From: Flavicella sediminum
GTDB lineage: Bacteria; Bacteroidota; Bacteroidia; Flavobacteriales; Flavobacteriaceae
DNA: 64,000 nt
Assembly (NCBI RefSeq): GCF_006381105.1
Contig: NZ_VDET01000036.1
Location: 62,001 to 126,000 of the forward strand
Reading direction: 5' to 3'
Part shown: positions 53,261 to 61,002 of the stretch, one piece after another
Numbering within the stretch: the first letter of the stretch is position 1
Layout of the letters: each line of letters begins with the position of its first letter
Notes under the pieces: model-generated
The model's database searches: none
What the model saw: only the letters and a program-made list of their open reading frames with translations
What the model was told of the DNA's origin: nothing
Made by a program: the position numbers and the translations under genes

Positions 53261-53887
53261 ATGAGACATTTATTCGTATGCTTTTGCTTAGTTGCATTTA
53301 CTATTTCTTGCACAGAATCAGATAATTCTACTGATGATAATTTTTTTGCTTTAACTGTGGGCAATTATTGGGTCTACAAAAACTACAAGTATAACCGATA
53401 TACAGAAACCTATAATGATGTTGGCGTTAAAGATTCTATCAGTATTGTAAGCACTCAAAAAATTTCAGGAGAAACTTATTATAAATTTAGACGATTTACA
53501 ACAGGAAACGAACAGAACATCGTTTTAGATAATGAGAATGGGGAACATTTTGAATTTTTAAGAGAATTTGAAGGCAACTTGATAAATGAAAAAGGAGCTA
53601 TAAAATTTACAAATAATAATTTTGAAGAACGGTTATTGAAAGAAAATGATTGGGGCAATATATATGAAACTTTAATTGATGAAACTACAACTCTAAATGT
53701 TGAAGCAGGTGAATTTTCATGTATAAATTCAGAGCGATATGCCAAGAATCCTGAAGGAGAACGACTTACTGGCTTAGACCGTTTTTATTATGCAAATGGT
53801 TTTGGACTTATTTACGACACAAAATCAGTGATTTCTATCGATACACCCATTATTATTAGAAGATTATATTCTTTTGAGGTTCAATAA
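53261..53887 (+). CDS. Uncharacterised lipoprotein, 208 residues
   Basis: Short lipoprotein with a lipobox (VAFTISC, Cys17) and a serine/aspartate-rich linker (TESDNSTDDN). The rest alternates short beta strands (FFALTVGNYWVYKNY, SIVSTQKISGETYYKFRRF, TLNVEAGEFSCINSER, DRFYYANGFGLIYDTKSV), as in small beta-sandwich or barrel lipoproteins that begin with LTVGNYWVY. No known enzymatic motif is visible. Its promoter motif puts it in the regulon of the locus. Behind it lies a decayed rhamnosidase fragment, so the gene order here has been rearranged. Confidence 0.7.
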   Translation: MRHLFVCFCLVAFTISCTESDNSTDDNFFALTVGNYWVYKNYKYNRYTETYNDVGVKDSISIVSTQKISGETYYKFRRFTTGNEQNIVLDNENGEHFEFLREFEGNLINEKGAIKFTNNNFEERLLKENDWGNIYETLIDETTTLNVEAGEFSCINSERYAKNPEGERLTGLDRFYYANGFGLIYDTKSVISIDTPIIIRRLYSFEVQ

Positions 53888-53896
53888 AAAAAACTG

Positions 53897-54033
53897 AAAT
53901 AGAAAAAATGATACACTAAAAGAGGCTAATAATTCTTTAAAAGAAAGTGATCTAAAAAACATAAAAAAGAGATGGAATTTACCAAGCATTAGAAATTGGA
54001 TCAGGAACCTATTCGTTTACCTCAGAAATATAA
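53897..54033 (+). pseudogene. Frameshifted C-terminal remnant, probably of a GH78 rhamnosidase
   Basis: Between two intact genes, one frame reads NDTLKEANNSLKESDLKNIK. A second frame from 53971 reads DGIYQALEIGSGTYSFTSEI before a stop at 54033. The pattern (short acidic helix, then a strand ending in GSGxYxF) is how many GH78 proteins end. The two parts lie in different frames and nothing precedes them, so the rest of the gene was lost. The family call rests on this short motif only. Confidence 0.5.
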
Positions 54034-54060
54034 TTTTATAATTTAAACCAGAAAGCAAAA

Positions 54061-55971
54061 ATGAAAATAATAAATTTTTTACTCTTATTCTCTATACTTC
54101 TAAATGCACAGTCTAAACAGAATAATAACAATGCTTCAAAGCCAAATATACTTTGGATAGTAGCAGAAGATCATGGCCCACATATGGGGTGTTATGGCGA
54201 TGCTTTTGCAACTACACCGCATATAGATAAATTTGCAGAAAAAGGAATGTGCTTTAATTATGCATGGTCTTCTGCCCCTGTCTGTGCTGCTGCACGTACC
54301 ACACTTTGGTCAGGTATTTCCGGTCCTAGTTCGGGTGGAGAACATATGCGAAGCATGTCTAAATATCCAGAAGGAAAAAACATGTTTCCTAAATACTTAA
54401 GAGATATAGGATATTATTGTGCTGGAAATGGAAAAGAAGATTACAATCTAACTACGCCTGAAGGAGTTTGGGACGAGTCTTCTATAAAAGCACACTACAA
54501 CAAACGTAAACCTGGACAACCTTTTTTTGCTTATTTTAACAATACGCAAAGCCATGAAGGTCATATACATGACATTACTAGAAAAGCTAAAAGCAAAAGA
54601 ACAAAGTCACTACACGATCCTTCAAAAGTAAAACTACCTAAATACCATCCAGACTGTGAAGCGATGCGTTTAGAGTGGGCTGCTTATTATAATAGTGTAA
54701 CGAAAGTAGATGCAGCTGCAGGAAAGCGACTTGCTGAACTTGCCGAAGCAGGATTGGAAGATAATACAATTGTATTTTATTTCGCAGACCATGGAGCAGG
54801 TTTCGCGCGTCAAAAAAGATGGCCAAATAATGCAGGATTACAAGTTCCGGTTGTTGTTTATTTTCCTGAAAAATGGAAACATCTTGCGCCTAAGGAATAC
54901 AAAGCAGGTGGAAGATCGGACCGTTTGATTAGTTTTGTAGACTTTGCACCAACTGTACTTAGTATCGCAGGTATTGAAGCTCCTAAATGGATGCAAGGAT
55001 ATGCTTTCGCAGGAAAACACCAAACTAAAGAACAACCCTATGTTTATGGATTTAGAGGTCGTATGGACGAACGTCTAGATTTAGTAAGAAGTGTCTCTAA
55101 TGGACGTTACGTATATCTTAGAAATTATATGCCACAATTTTCACAAGGACAACGAGTAAATTCTCAAATTCGCTTCCCCTTCTCATCAACTGCAGCTTGG
55201 AAAAAATTGTATGACGAAGGAAAACTAAACAAAGCACAAAGTCTTTTTTGGGAAACACCAAAAGCACCTGAAGAATTATATGATCTAAAAAATGATCCTG
55301 ATGAAATAAACAATCTTGCAAATTCAAAAGAACATCAACGTATTTTAAAGAAAATGCGTGAAGCACAACAAACCTATGCTCGTGATATTCGTGATGTTGG
55401 ATTTATTCCTGAAAACGAAAGATTTACAAATACTGTAGCTCCTTATGATTTTGGACACGATCCTAAATTATACCCATTTGATCGTATTATCTCAACGGCT
55501 GAAATGGCTTCGTTAATGAAACCTGAAGATATCTCTAACTTGACTCATCTTATGTCTGATGAAAACAAAATAGTAAGATATTGGGCAACTATGGGAATAA
55601 TGATGCATGGTGAAAAAGCAGTAGAACAAAGCAAAAAAGAGTTAGAAAAAGCGCTCACAGATACTTCTGATGATGTAAAAATTGCAGCTGCGTGGGCTTT
55701 AGTCAAATACACTTCATCTAAATACTCTAAAGACGCATTACAATTACTATCTGAACAAGCATTAAGAAAAGACAATATATTTGTTGTTATTGCTGCTCTT
55801 ACAGCTTTGGATGATTGCGAATTAAAAACGAAGAGTTTGCAAAATGATTTTGCTAAATGGGAAATAAACCCTGATACACCTAATAAACGTTACGCATCAT
55901 ATCCTGGTAAATTAATGACAAGTATATTTCTAAGATATGGTATACCAGTAAAAAAAGGAAAAAGAAAATAA
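54061..55971 (+). CDS. Sulfatase (S1 family) with CAAAR signature and C-terminal HEAT-like repeats
   Basis: 636 residues with a short signal peptide ending LLNAQ. Metal site IVAEDHGPHMG at ~33-43. The signature is CAAAR at 75-79, the C-x-A-x-R variant, followed by TTLWSGISGPSSGGEH. The second metal site is YFADHGAG, as in heparan-N-sulfatase-like members. After the sulfatase domain (to about residue 480) the chain continues with ~120 residues of paired helices (NLTHLMSDENKIVRYWATMG, DVKIAAAWALVKY, NIFVVIAALTAL) that look like HEAT repeats, probably for protein contact. It has no clear promoter motif of its own. A bidirectional terminator follows. Confidence 0.92.
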   Translation: MKIINFLLLFSILLNAQSKQNNNNASKPNILWIVAEDHGPHMGCYGDAFATTPHIDKFAEKGMCFNYAWSSAPVCAAARTTLWSGISGPSSGGEHMRSMSKYPEGKNMFPKYLRDIGYYCAGNGKEDYNLTTPEGVWDESSIKAHYNKRKPGQPFFAYFNNTQSHEGHIHDITRKAKSKRTKSLHDPSKVKLPKYHPDCEAMRLEWAAYYNSVTKVDAAAGKRLAELAEAGLEDNTIVFYFADHGAGFARQKRWPNNAGLQVPVVVYFPEKWKHLAPKEYKAGGRSDRLISFVDFAPTVLSIAGIEAPKWMQGYAFAGKHQTKEQPYVYGFRGRMDERLDLVRSVSNGRYVYLRNYMPQFSQGQRVNSQIRFPFSSTAAWKKLYDEGKLNKAQSLFWETPKAPEELYDLKNDPDEINNLANSKEHQRILKKMREAQQTYARDIRDVGFIPENERFTNTVAPYDFGHDPKLYPFDRIISTAEMASLMKPEDISNLTHLMSDENKIVRYWATMGIMMHGEKAVEQSKKELEKALTDTSDDVKIAAAWALVKYTSSKYSKDALQLLSEQALRKDNIFVVIAALTALDDCELKTKSLQNDFAKWEINPDTPNKRYASYPGKLMTSIFLRYGIPVKKGKRK

Positions 55972-55992
55972 ACTTGCCTTAGCTACTCATAA

Positions 55993-56026
55993 AAAAAGCC
56001 AGAAAATTAAATTTCTCTGGCTTTTT
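55993..56026. terminator. Bidirectional terminator between convergent genes
   Basis: AAAAAGCCAGA (55993-56003) pairs perfectly with TCTGGCTTTTT (56016-56026) around a 12-base loop, with A-run before and T-run after, so it can act for the plus-strand sulfatase and the minus-strand EthD-like gene. Confidence 0.88.
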
Positions 56027-56048
56027 CTTTTGATTTTATAACTATCAT

Positions 56049-56372
56049 TTAAATTTTAACTTCACTAATTTGGAAGTAAGGTGTTACATTGGTATAGTTT
56101 TTAATATCTCCCATAATTTCATCTAAATATGGTTCAAACGACTTATGCATCTCGTCTATCGAATCAAAATATAGATGTCCACATGCCATAAAAGTACATT
56201 CAGAACCTATTTCAAAACCACTCAAGCCATGCTCAACTGCCGAGTGTTTTAAAGAATCCCCTAACAGCCTTACCACCATTGGTGTATGCGTATTGCAGTA
56301 ATAGTCAATATCAAAATGACTCCCTTCTTGTTTAGGATATAATGCACTTAATTTTATCATTCCTTTATTCAT
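56049..56372 (-). CDS. EthD-family small cytoplasmic protein
   Basis: 107 residues without a signal peptide. It matches the EthD family of dimeric alpha/beta-barrel proteins: MIKLSALYPKQEGSHFDIDYYCNTHTPMVVRLLG at the start, with the family's YY...HxPMV block, then FMACGHLYFDSIDEMHKSF and a final strand YFQISEVKI. Other members take part in ether or catechol degradation, and many have no known role. It has the same overall fold class as L-rhamnose mutarotase, also encoded in this locus. It lies 41 bases after the sulfatase at 56414-57862 and is the last gene of that unit. A role in handling a released sugar is a guess. Confidence 0.85.
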   Translation of the reverse strand: MNKGMIKLSALYPKQEGSHFDIDYYCNTHTPMVVRLLGDSLKHSAVEHGLSGFEIGSECTFMACGHLYFDSIDEMHKSFEPYLDEIMGDIKNYTNVTPYFQISEVKI

Positions 56373-56413
56373 AATTAATTATAATTTGAAGTGTTACTAT
56401 TTATTTCTATACT

Positions 56414-57862
56414 TTAATTTTTATCTGCTGCTTTGTAAGACAAATGCCCTGTAGATCCTTTACCTAATACACTATGGTACTTCTTTGGTATTTCTGCGCG
56501 ATGTTTAGCTATAACATCTGCGTAATCTATATTCTGTATTTTATTATACCATTCATTCGGATCTTTTGTATGATTGTAAAACTCTTCCGAACCGTCTTTG
56601 TATTGAATAAAACGATAGTCTTCAGAAACAATTGCATAGTTACCAGGACCAAAACTAGTTCTTGCATAATGTGGCCAATTAGCTTGCGTATTTTTCAATA
56701 AAGGCACCAAAGAATTCCCTTCCAATTTTGAATCTGCTTTAAGACCAGTTAACTCCAACAACGTAGGATAAATATCTAATAACTGAACAGGTTTAGTACA
56801 TACTTTTCCTTTTTCAATACCAGGACCTATAATAATCAAAGGTACTCTTGTACCATCTTCCCATAAGCTTCGTTTTGCATAACGGTCTTTTTCTCCTAAA
56901 TGGAATCCGTGATCACTAAACAAAACCACATACGTATTATCTCCATATTCCCCATTATCTAAAGCGGTTAGTACTCTTCCCACTTGTTCATCTACAAAAC
57001 TAACACATGCTAAATAGGATTGAACTAATGGCTTCCAAGCATCATTTTCTAAAACCCACTTATGTGTTGGCGAAACGTGTTTTTCTCTTGTAATATCTAT
57101 TCCATAAGAAGAAATATCACTTAAATCATCTTTAATTGTTTTTGGTAATTGTATACTTTCCAATGGATACATATCAAACCATTTTTGCGGCGCAAATTGC
57201 GGCACATGTGGTCGATAAAACCCAACCCCCATCCAAAAAGGGTTTTCATATTTCTCCTTCAACTTACCTTCTGCCCAAGTCGCAATTTTATAATCGGGCA
57301 TTTGAGCATCTTTTTCTGGAAACACACCCCAGTCCCAAAGTGGATGCCCTGGATAATCACTAATTTTTTCTTTAGGCATAGGTCCAAAACCTCCAAACTG
57401 TCCCGCATAATTTGGAATATGAGCTTCGTTAATACCTTTTCCGTTATGCAATAATTTTCCACCACCAAAAACTGTATACCCTTCTTGCTCAAATCTTTTA
57501 GGCATCACAACTTGCTTTTTCGCAACTGGAGAATTATTGATATCAGGATTTAAAAAATAAATTCCTGTAGTACTTGGATACAAAGAAGTCATCATACTAG
57601 CACGGGAAGGATTGCAAACGGGTGCCTGACAATGGGCATTGTTAAATACAACACCACGAGCTGCTAACCTGTCTATATTTGGAGTTTTGGCCTGAGGATG
57701 TCCTCCCAATACTCCTATCCAATCATTCAAATCATCCACAGCTATAAACAGCACATTTGGTTTTTCTTCTGATTTATTTTTTGATTCTTCCTTTTTTCCT
57801 TTGCATGAAACTAAACTATGCAATAGGCCTACCATCAAAACAAATACTATTTTTTTTCTCAT
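56414..57862 (-). CDS. Sulfatase (S1 family, iduronate-2-sulfatase-like layout), lipoprotein
   Basis: 482 residues with a lipobox (LHSLVSC, Cys20). Metal site IAVDDLNDWIG at ~40-50, as in iduronate-2-sulfatase-like enzymes. The formylglycine signature is CNPSR at 83-87, followed by ASMMTSLYPSTTGIY. Further on: GGGKLLHN, FWMGVGFYRPHVP, LFSDHGFHLGEKDRYAKRSLWEDGTRVP. Enzymes of this layout often act on 2-O-sulfated uronic acids, but relatives desulfate other sugars in algal polysaccharides. The truncated sulfatase at 39295-39603 is related to it. It is transcribed from promoter site 12, divergently from the GH106 gene, and is followed by the EthD-like gene. Confidence 0.93.
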   Translation of the reverse strand: MRKKIVFVLMVGLLHSLVSCKGKKEESKNKSEEKPNVLFIAVDDLNDWIGVLGGHPQAKTPNIDRLAARGVVFNNAHCQAPVCNPSRASMMTSLYPSTTGIYFLNPDINNSPVAKKQVVMPKRFEQEGYTVFGGGKLLHNGKGINEAHIPNYAGQFGGFGPMPKEKISDYPGHPLWDWGVFPEKDAQMPDYKIATWAEGKLKEKYENPFWMGVGFYRPHVPQFAPQKWFDMYPLESIQLPKTIKDDLSDISSYGIDITREKHVSPTHKWVLENDAWKPLVQSYLACVSFVDEQVGRVLTALDNGEYGDNTYVVLFSDHGFHLGEKDRYAKRSLWEDGTRVPLIIIGPGIEKGKVCTKPVQLLDIYPTLLELTGLKADSKLEGNSLVPLLKNTQANWPHYARTSFGPGNYAIVSEDYRFIQYKDGSEEFYNHTKDPNEWYNKIQNIDYADVIAKHRAEIPKKYHSVLGKGSTGHLSYKAADKN

Positions 57863-57908
57863 TAAATAAGTTATAATCTGAATTCAATTATTGATTTAAT
57901 TACTTCTA

Positions 57909-57953
57909 TAAATAAAACGAATTCAAATCTATTCTCCATCCTGCAAAACCCTG
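57909..57953 (-). promoter_or_regulatory. Locus promoter motif, site 12 (sulfatase 56414-57862 and EthD-like gene)
   Basis: Minus strand: CAGG half-site, 10-base period, CAGGATG (GGATG at 57941-57937), 20 bases, -7 box TTTATTTA at 57916-57909, the same box as at site 8. It forms a divergent pair with site 13. Confidence 0.8.
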
Positions 57954-57985
57954 AACAAATAACAGATCCGTTTTAATAACTCCCA

Positions 57986-58029
57986 CAGATTCGACAGGAT
58001 AAATATATCGGCAAGGCTTATTACTTTTA
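57986..58029 (+). promoter_or_regulatory. Locus promoter motif, site 13 (GH106-sulfatase-GH78 operon)
   Basis: CAGA at 57986-57989, CAGGATA (GGATA at 57997-58001) with a 9-base period, 20 bases, -7 box TACTTTTA at 58022-58029, the same box as at site 5. Confidence 0.83.
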
Positions 58030-58104
58030 TATGTCAGTAAACAAGGTTTTATTAAAAAAACTAATTCAAGACTCCATAAAACATGTCCCATAAATTAAAA
58101 AAAA

Positions 58105-60987
58105 ATGCATTTTAAATACCCTTTTTCTATCATCGTCATCTTGGTAAGTCTATTTTCAATTTTAGCTTTTACAAATCTTTTAGACAAAGAACAACAACTA
58201 GAAGCCTCTTTTTTAAATCCGCCTAATTCAGCTCGTGCTCATACTTGGTGGCATTGGGTCAATGGTAATGTTTCTAAAGAAGGTATTACCAAAGATTTAG
58301 AATCTTTTAAAAAAGTAGGTTTAAGCGGATTTCAATTATTTGATGTTGGACTGAGGATTCCTCATGGAGGAACTGTTTTTAATTCCAAAGAGTATCACGA
58401 CAAAGTCGCATTTGCTATATCCGAAGCTGACAGATTAGGTTTAGAAATGGGTATCAATAGTGCTTCAGGCTGGTCTAGTACGGGTGGTCCATGGATCAAA
58501 CCTAAAAATTCTATGAAAATGTTAGTTTGGAGTGAACAGGAAATAAATAAGAAAACAACGACACCTTTTCAATTAAAACTTCCTGAATTAAATAAAATTC
58601 AAAAAGAATTTAATTTTTACAAAGACATTGCGATTCTAGCCTTTCCAAAACCAAAAAATGCTGCGTATAGAATTTCTAACTGGGAAGCAAAATCATTGAC
58701 AGATCTAAAAGCAAAAGCAAATGAATTTGCTCCTTCTTCTAAAAAAGCTCCAAAAGATGCAATCATAAAACTTAGCGATGTCATAATTTTAACAGATAAA
58801 ATAGATACAAACGGAAAACTTAATTGGACACCTCCATCTGATAATTGGACAGTAGTTCGTATTGGTTACACAACAACAGCTGCAAAAACTAGACCTGCAT
58901 CAAAAGGAGGTATTGGTTTAGAATTAGATAAATTAAGTAAGGAAGCTGTTACAATTCACTGGGAGGCCTTACTAGATAAAATAACAGAGGATGCTAAAGG
59001 AAGCAAGGCCTATACTACAATTCTTATAGATAGTTATGAAGTAGGTCATCAAAATTGGACAGCTAATTTTGAAGATACTTTTCAAGAAAAGCGTGGGTAT
59101 AATTTAATTCCTAGATTGCTTTGTGCAACAGGTCGTATTATAGAAAGTAATGAATATTCTGAACGTGTTTTATGGGATTTCAGAAAAACTGTTGCAGACG
59201 AAATATACGAGAACTACTTTAAATTTTTCAAAGAAAAATGTCATGAGAACGGTCTTAAATTAGCAACAGAAGCATACGGTTCTGGATCTTTTGATGCTCT
59301 GGAAGTAAGTAAACTTGTTGACATCCCAATGACTGAATTTTGGTATAAAGACAAAGCGAAAGGACAAAGAAATATTTGGAAATGGACAAGCCATATTTCG
59401 TCTTCAGCCGCACATTTATCTGGTAGATCAGTTGTAGGTGCAGAAGCATTTACAAGAATGAAAGGAGACTGGACGGTACATCCTTATAATTTAAAGGTTA
59501 TAGGAGACAAAGCTTTTACAGAAGGAATTAATCGCTACTATTTCCACACCTCTGCACATCAACCTTGGAATGATAATATAAAACCAGGAATGACAATGAG
59601 TAGATTTGGATCTAATATACACCGAAACAACACTTGGTTTTATAAATCTAAACCATGGCTCAACTATATTGCTAGATGTCAATACATAATGCAAACAGGA
59701 ACGAACCAAGCAGATGCATTGGTTATGTATGGTGACGAACGTGGATTTAATAATTTTTTAGGAAGAGTAGAACATTTGGATTTTGACTTTTTAGAAGGTT
59801 ATAAATTTGACGTAGCCGGTATTGATTCCTTAGATGATTTGAGTGTTGATGAAAATGGAGAAATTAGAGTAAGCTACGAAGGGAAGTTATTGGATACAAA
59901 ATACAAAATACTCTCTTTAAAAAGAGATCTATTAATGCGAATAGCATCTATCAAAAAACTTGGAAAACTAGCTGAAGATGGAGCTATGGTAATTGCTCAA
60001 AAACCAATAAGAACTCCGGGAATAGAAACCAATCCAAACGCAACTAAAGAATTTAATGCATTGGTGAAGAAATATTGGGATTCGGGACTGATCCACTTAC
60101 CATCAACCTATAAAAAATCATTAAGTGCAGTAACTCCTGATTGTAAATTGCCTATAGGAATGGAGTATGCTCACCATAAAATTAACGATGGTGATTTCTA
60201 TTTTGTATCCAATCAATCTTATGATGCTAACAAAGGGGCTTGCATTTTTAGAGTAACAGGAAAACAACCAGAACTATGGGATCCTGAAACAGGTAAGATT
60301 TCTAAAAACCTCAACTGGAAACAATTGAAAAATGGAACTACTGAAGTTCAATTAGATATGACTTCTGCACAATCTATATTTGTTGTATTTCAAAAGGAAA
60401 CTAAAAAAACTAGTGGATCGTTCAAATCTCCAAACTATAAGAAAATTCAAAACATAGAGGGTGATTGGAATGTAACATTGGACAAACGTTTTGGGACAAG
60501 CGAAACGATTGTATTTGATAAATTAACTCCTTGGAATGAACATACCAATGAGGATATCAAATATTATTCTGGGACAGCTACTTATAAAACTAGTTTTAAT
60601 TTTAATACTAGTACAAAAAAGAAATCGGTTCTATTAGATTTAGGTGAAGTTGCAGTAATAGCAGAGGTTAAATTAAACGGAAAAGAGCTTGGTACGCTTT
60701 GGAAACCTCCATTTAAAATAGATATAAAAGAAGCGCTAAAAAGGGGAAAGAATACGTTAGAAATTAAAGTAACGAACCTTTGGCCAAATCGTCTTATTGG
60801 GGATGCACAATATCCTAAGTTTAAAGAATCAAATACATCACTTCCTAGTTGGCTAATGGATGGAACGGGAATTCCTGCAACTTCAAAACGAAAAACATAC
60901 GCTGCTCATAATCATTATAAAGCAGATGCAGAACTTTTAACCTCAGGACTTATGGGCCCCGTAAGCATCTTAGCCGCGAAAAAATAA
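58105..60987 (+). CDS. GH106 alpha-L-rhamnosidase-family glycoside hydrolase
   Basis: 960 residues with an N-terminal hydrophobic segment (~6-24). GH106 layout: WWHWVNGNVSKEGITKDLES (~48-67), AISEADRLGLEMGINSASGW (~110-130), DSYEVGHQNWTANFEDTF around 310, GAEAFTRMKGDWTVHPYN around 446, and EGINRYYFHTSAHQPWND. The conserved Glu pair lies in DSYEVG and GAEAFT. A C-terminal beta-sandwich (IKYYSGTATYKTSF, LGEVAVIAEVKLNGKELG, NTLEIKVTNLWPNRLIGD) ends with GLMGPVSI. It is clearly a paralogue of the GH106 at 46659-49916 but considerably diverged, so the two probably differ in linkage or in neighbouring residues. The next gene starts 15 bases downstream. Confidence 0.94.
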   Translation: MHFKYPFSIIVILVSLFSILAFTNLLDKEQQLEASFLNPPNSARAHTWWHWVNGNVSKEGITKDLESFKKVGLSGFQLFDVGLRIPHGGTVFNSKEYHDKVAFAISEADRLGLEMGINSASGWSSTGGPWIKPKNSMKMLVWSEQEINKKTTTPFQLKLPELNKIQKEFNFYKDIAILAFPKPKNAAYRISNWEAKSLTDLKAKANEFAPSSKKAPKDAIIKLSDVIILTDKIDTNGKLNWTPPSDNWTVVRIGYTTTAAKTRPASKGGIGLELDKLSKEAVTIHWEALLDKITEDAKGSKAYTTILIDSYEVGHQNWTANFEDTFQEKRGYNLIPRLLCATGRIIESNEYSERVLWDFRKTVADEIYENYFKFFKEKCHENGLKLATEAYGSGSFDALEVSKLVDIPMTEFWYKDKAKGQRNIWKWTSHISSSAAHLSGRSVVGAEAFTRMKGDWTVHPYNLKVIGDKAFTEGINRYYFHTSAHQPWNDNIKPGMTMSRFGSNIHRNNTWFYKSKPWLNYIARCQYIMQTGTNQADALVMYGDERGFNNFLGRVEHLDFDFLEGYKFDVAGIDSLDDLSVDENGEIRVSYEGKLLDTKYKILSLKRDLLMRIASIKKLGKLAEDGAMVIAQKPIRTPGIETNPNATKEFNALVKKYWDSGLIHLPSTYKKSLSAVTPDCKLPIGMEYAHHKINDGDFYFVSNQSYDANKGACIFRVTGKQPELWDPETGKISKNLNWKQLKNGTTEVQLDMTSAQSIFVVFQKETKKTSGSFKSPNYKKIQNIEGDWNVTLDKRFGTSETIVFDKLTPWNEHTNEDIKYYSGTATYKTSFNFNTSTKKKSVLLDLGEVAVIAEVKLNGKELGTLWKPPFKIDIKEALKRGKNTLEIKVTNLWPNRLIGDAQYPKFKESNTSLPSWLMDGTGIPATSKRKTYAAHNHYKADAELLTSGLMGPVSILAAKK

Positions 60988-61002
60988 TTTCAAGTTTCAA
61001 AC

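Noticed and set aside
54004-54036. CAGGAAC, 20 bases, TATAATTT before the sulfatase at 54061
   Set aside because: The spacing fits, but both boxes are poor, the upstream half-site is missing and the stretch lies inside a decayed coding remnant.
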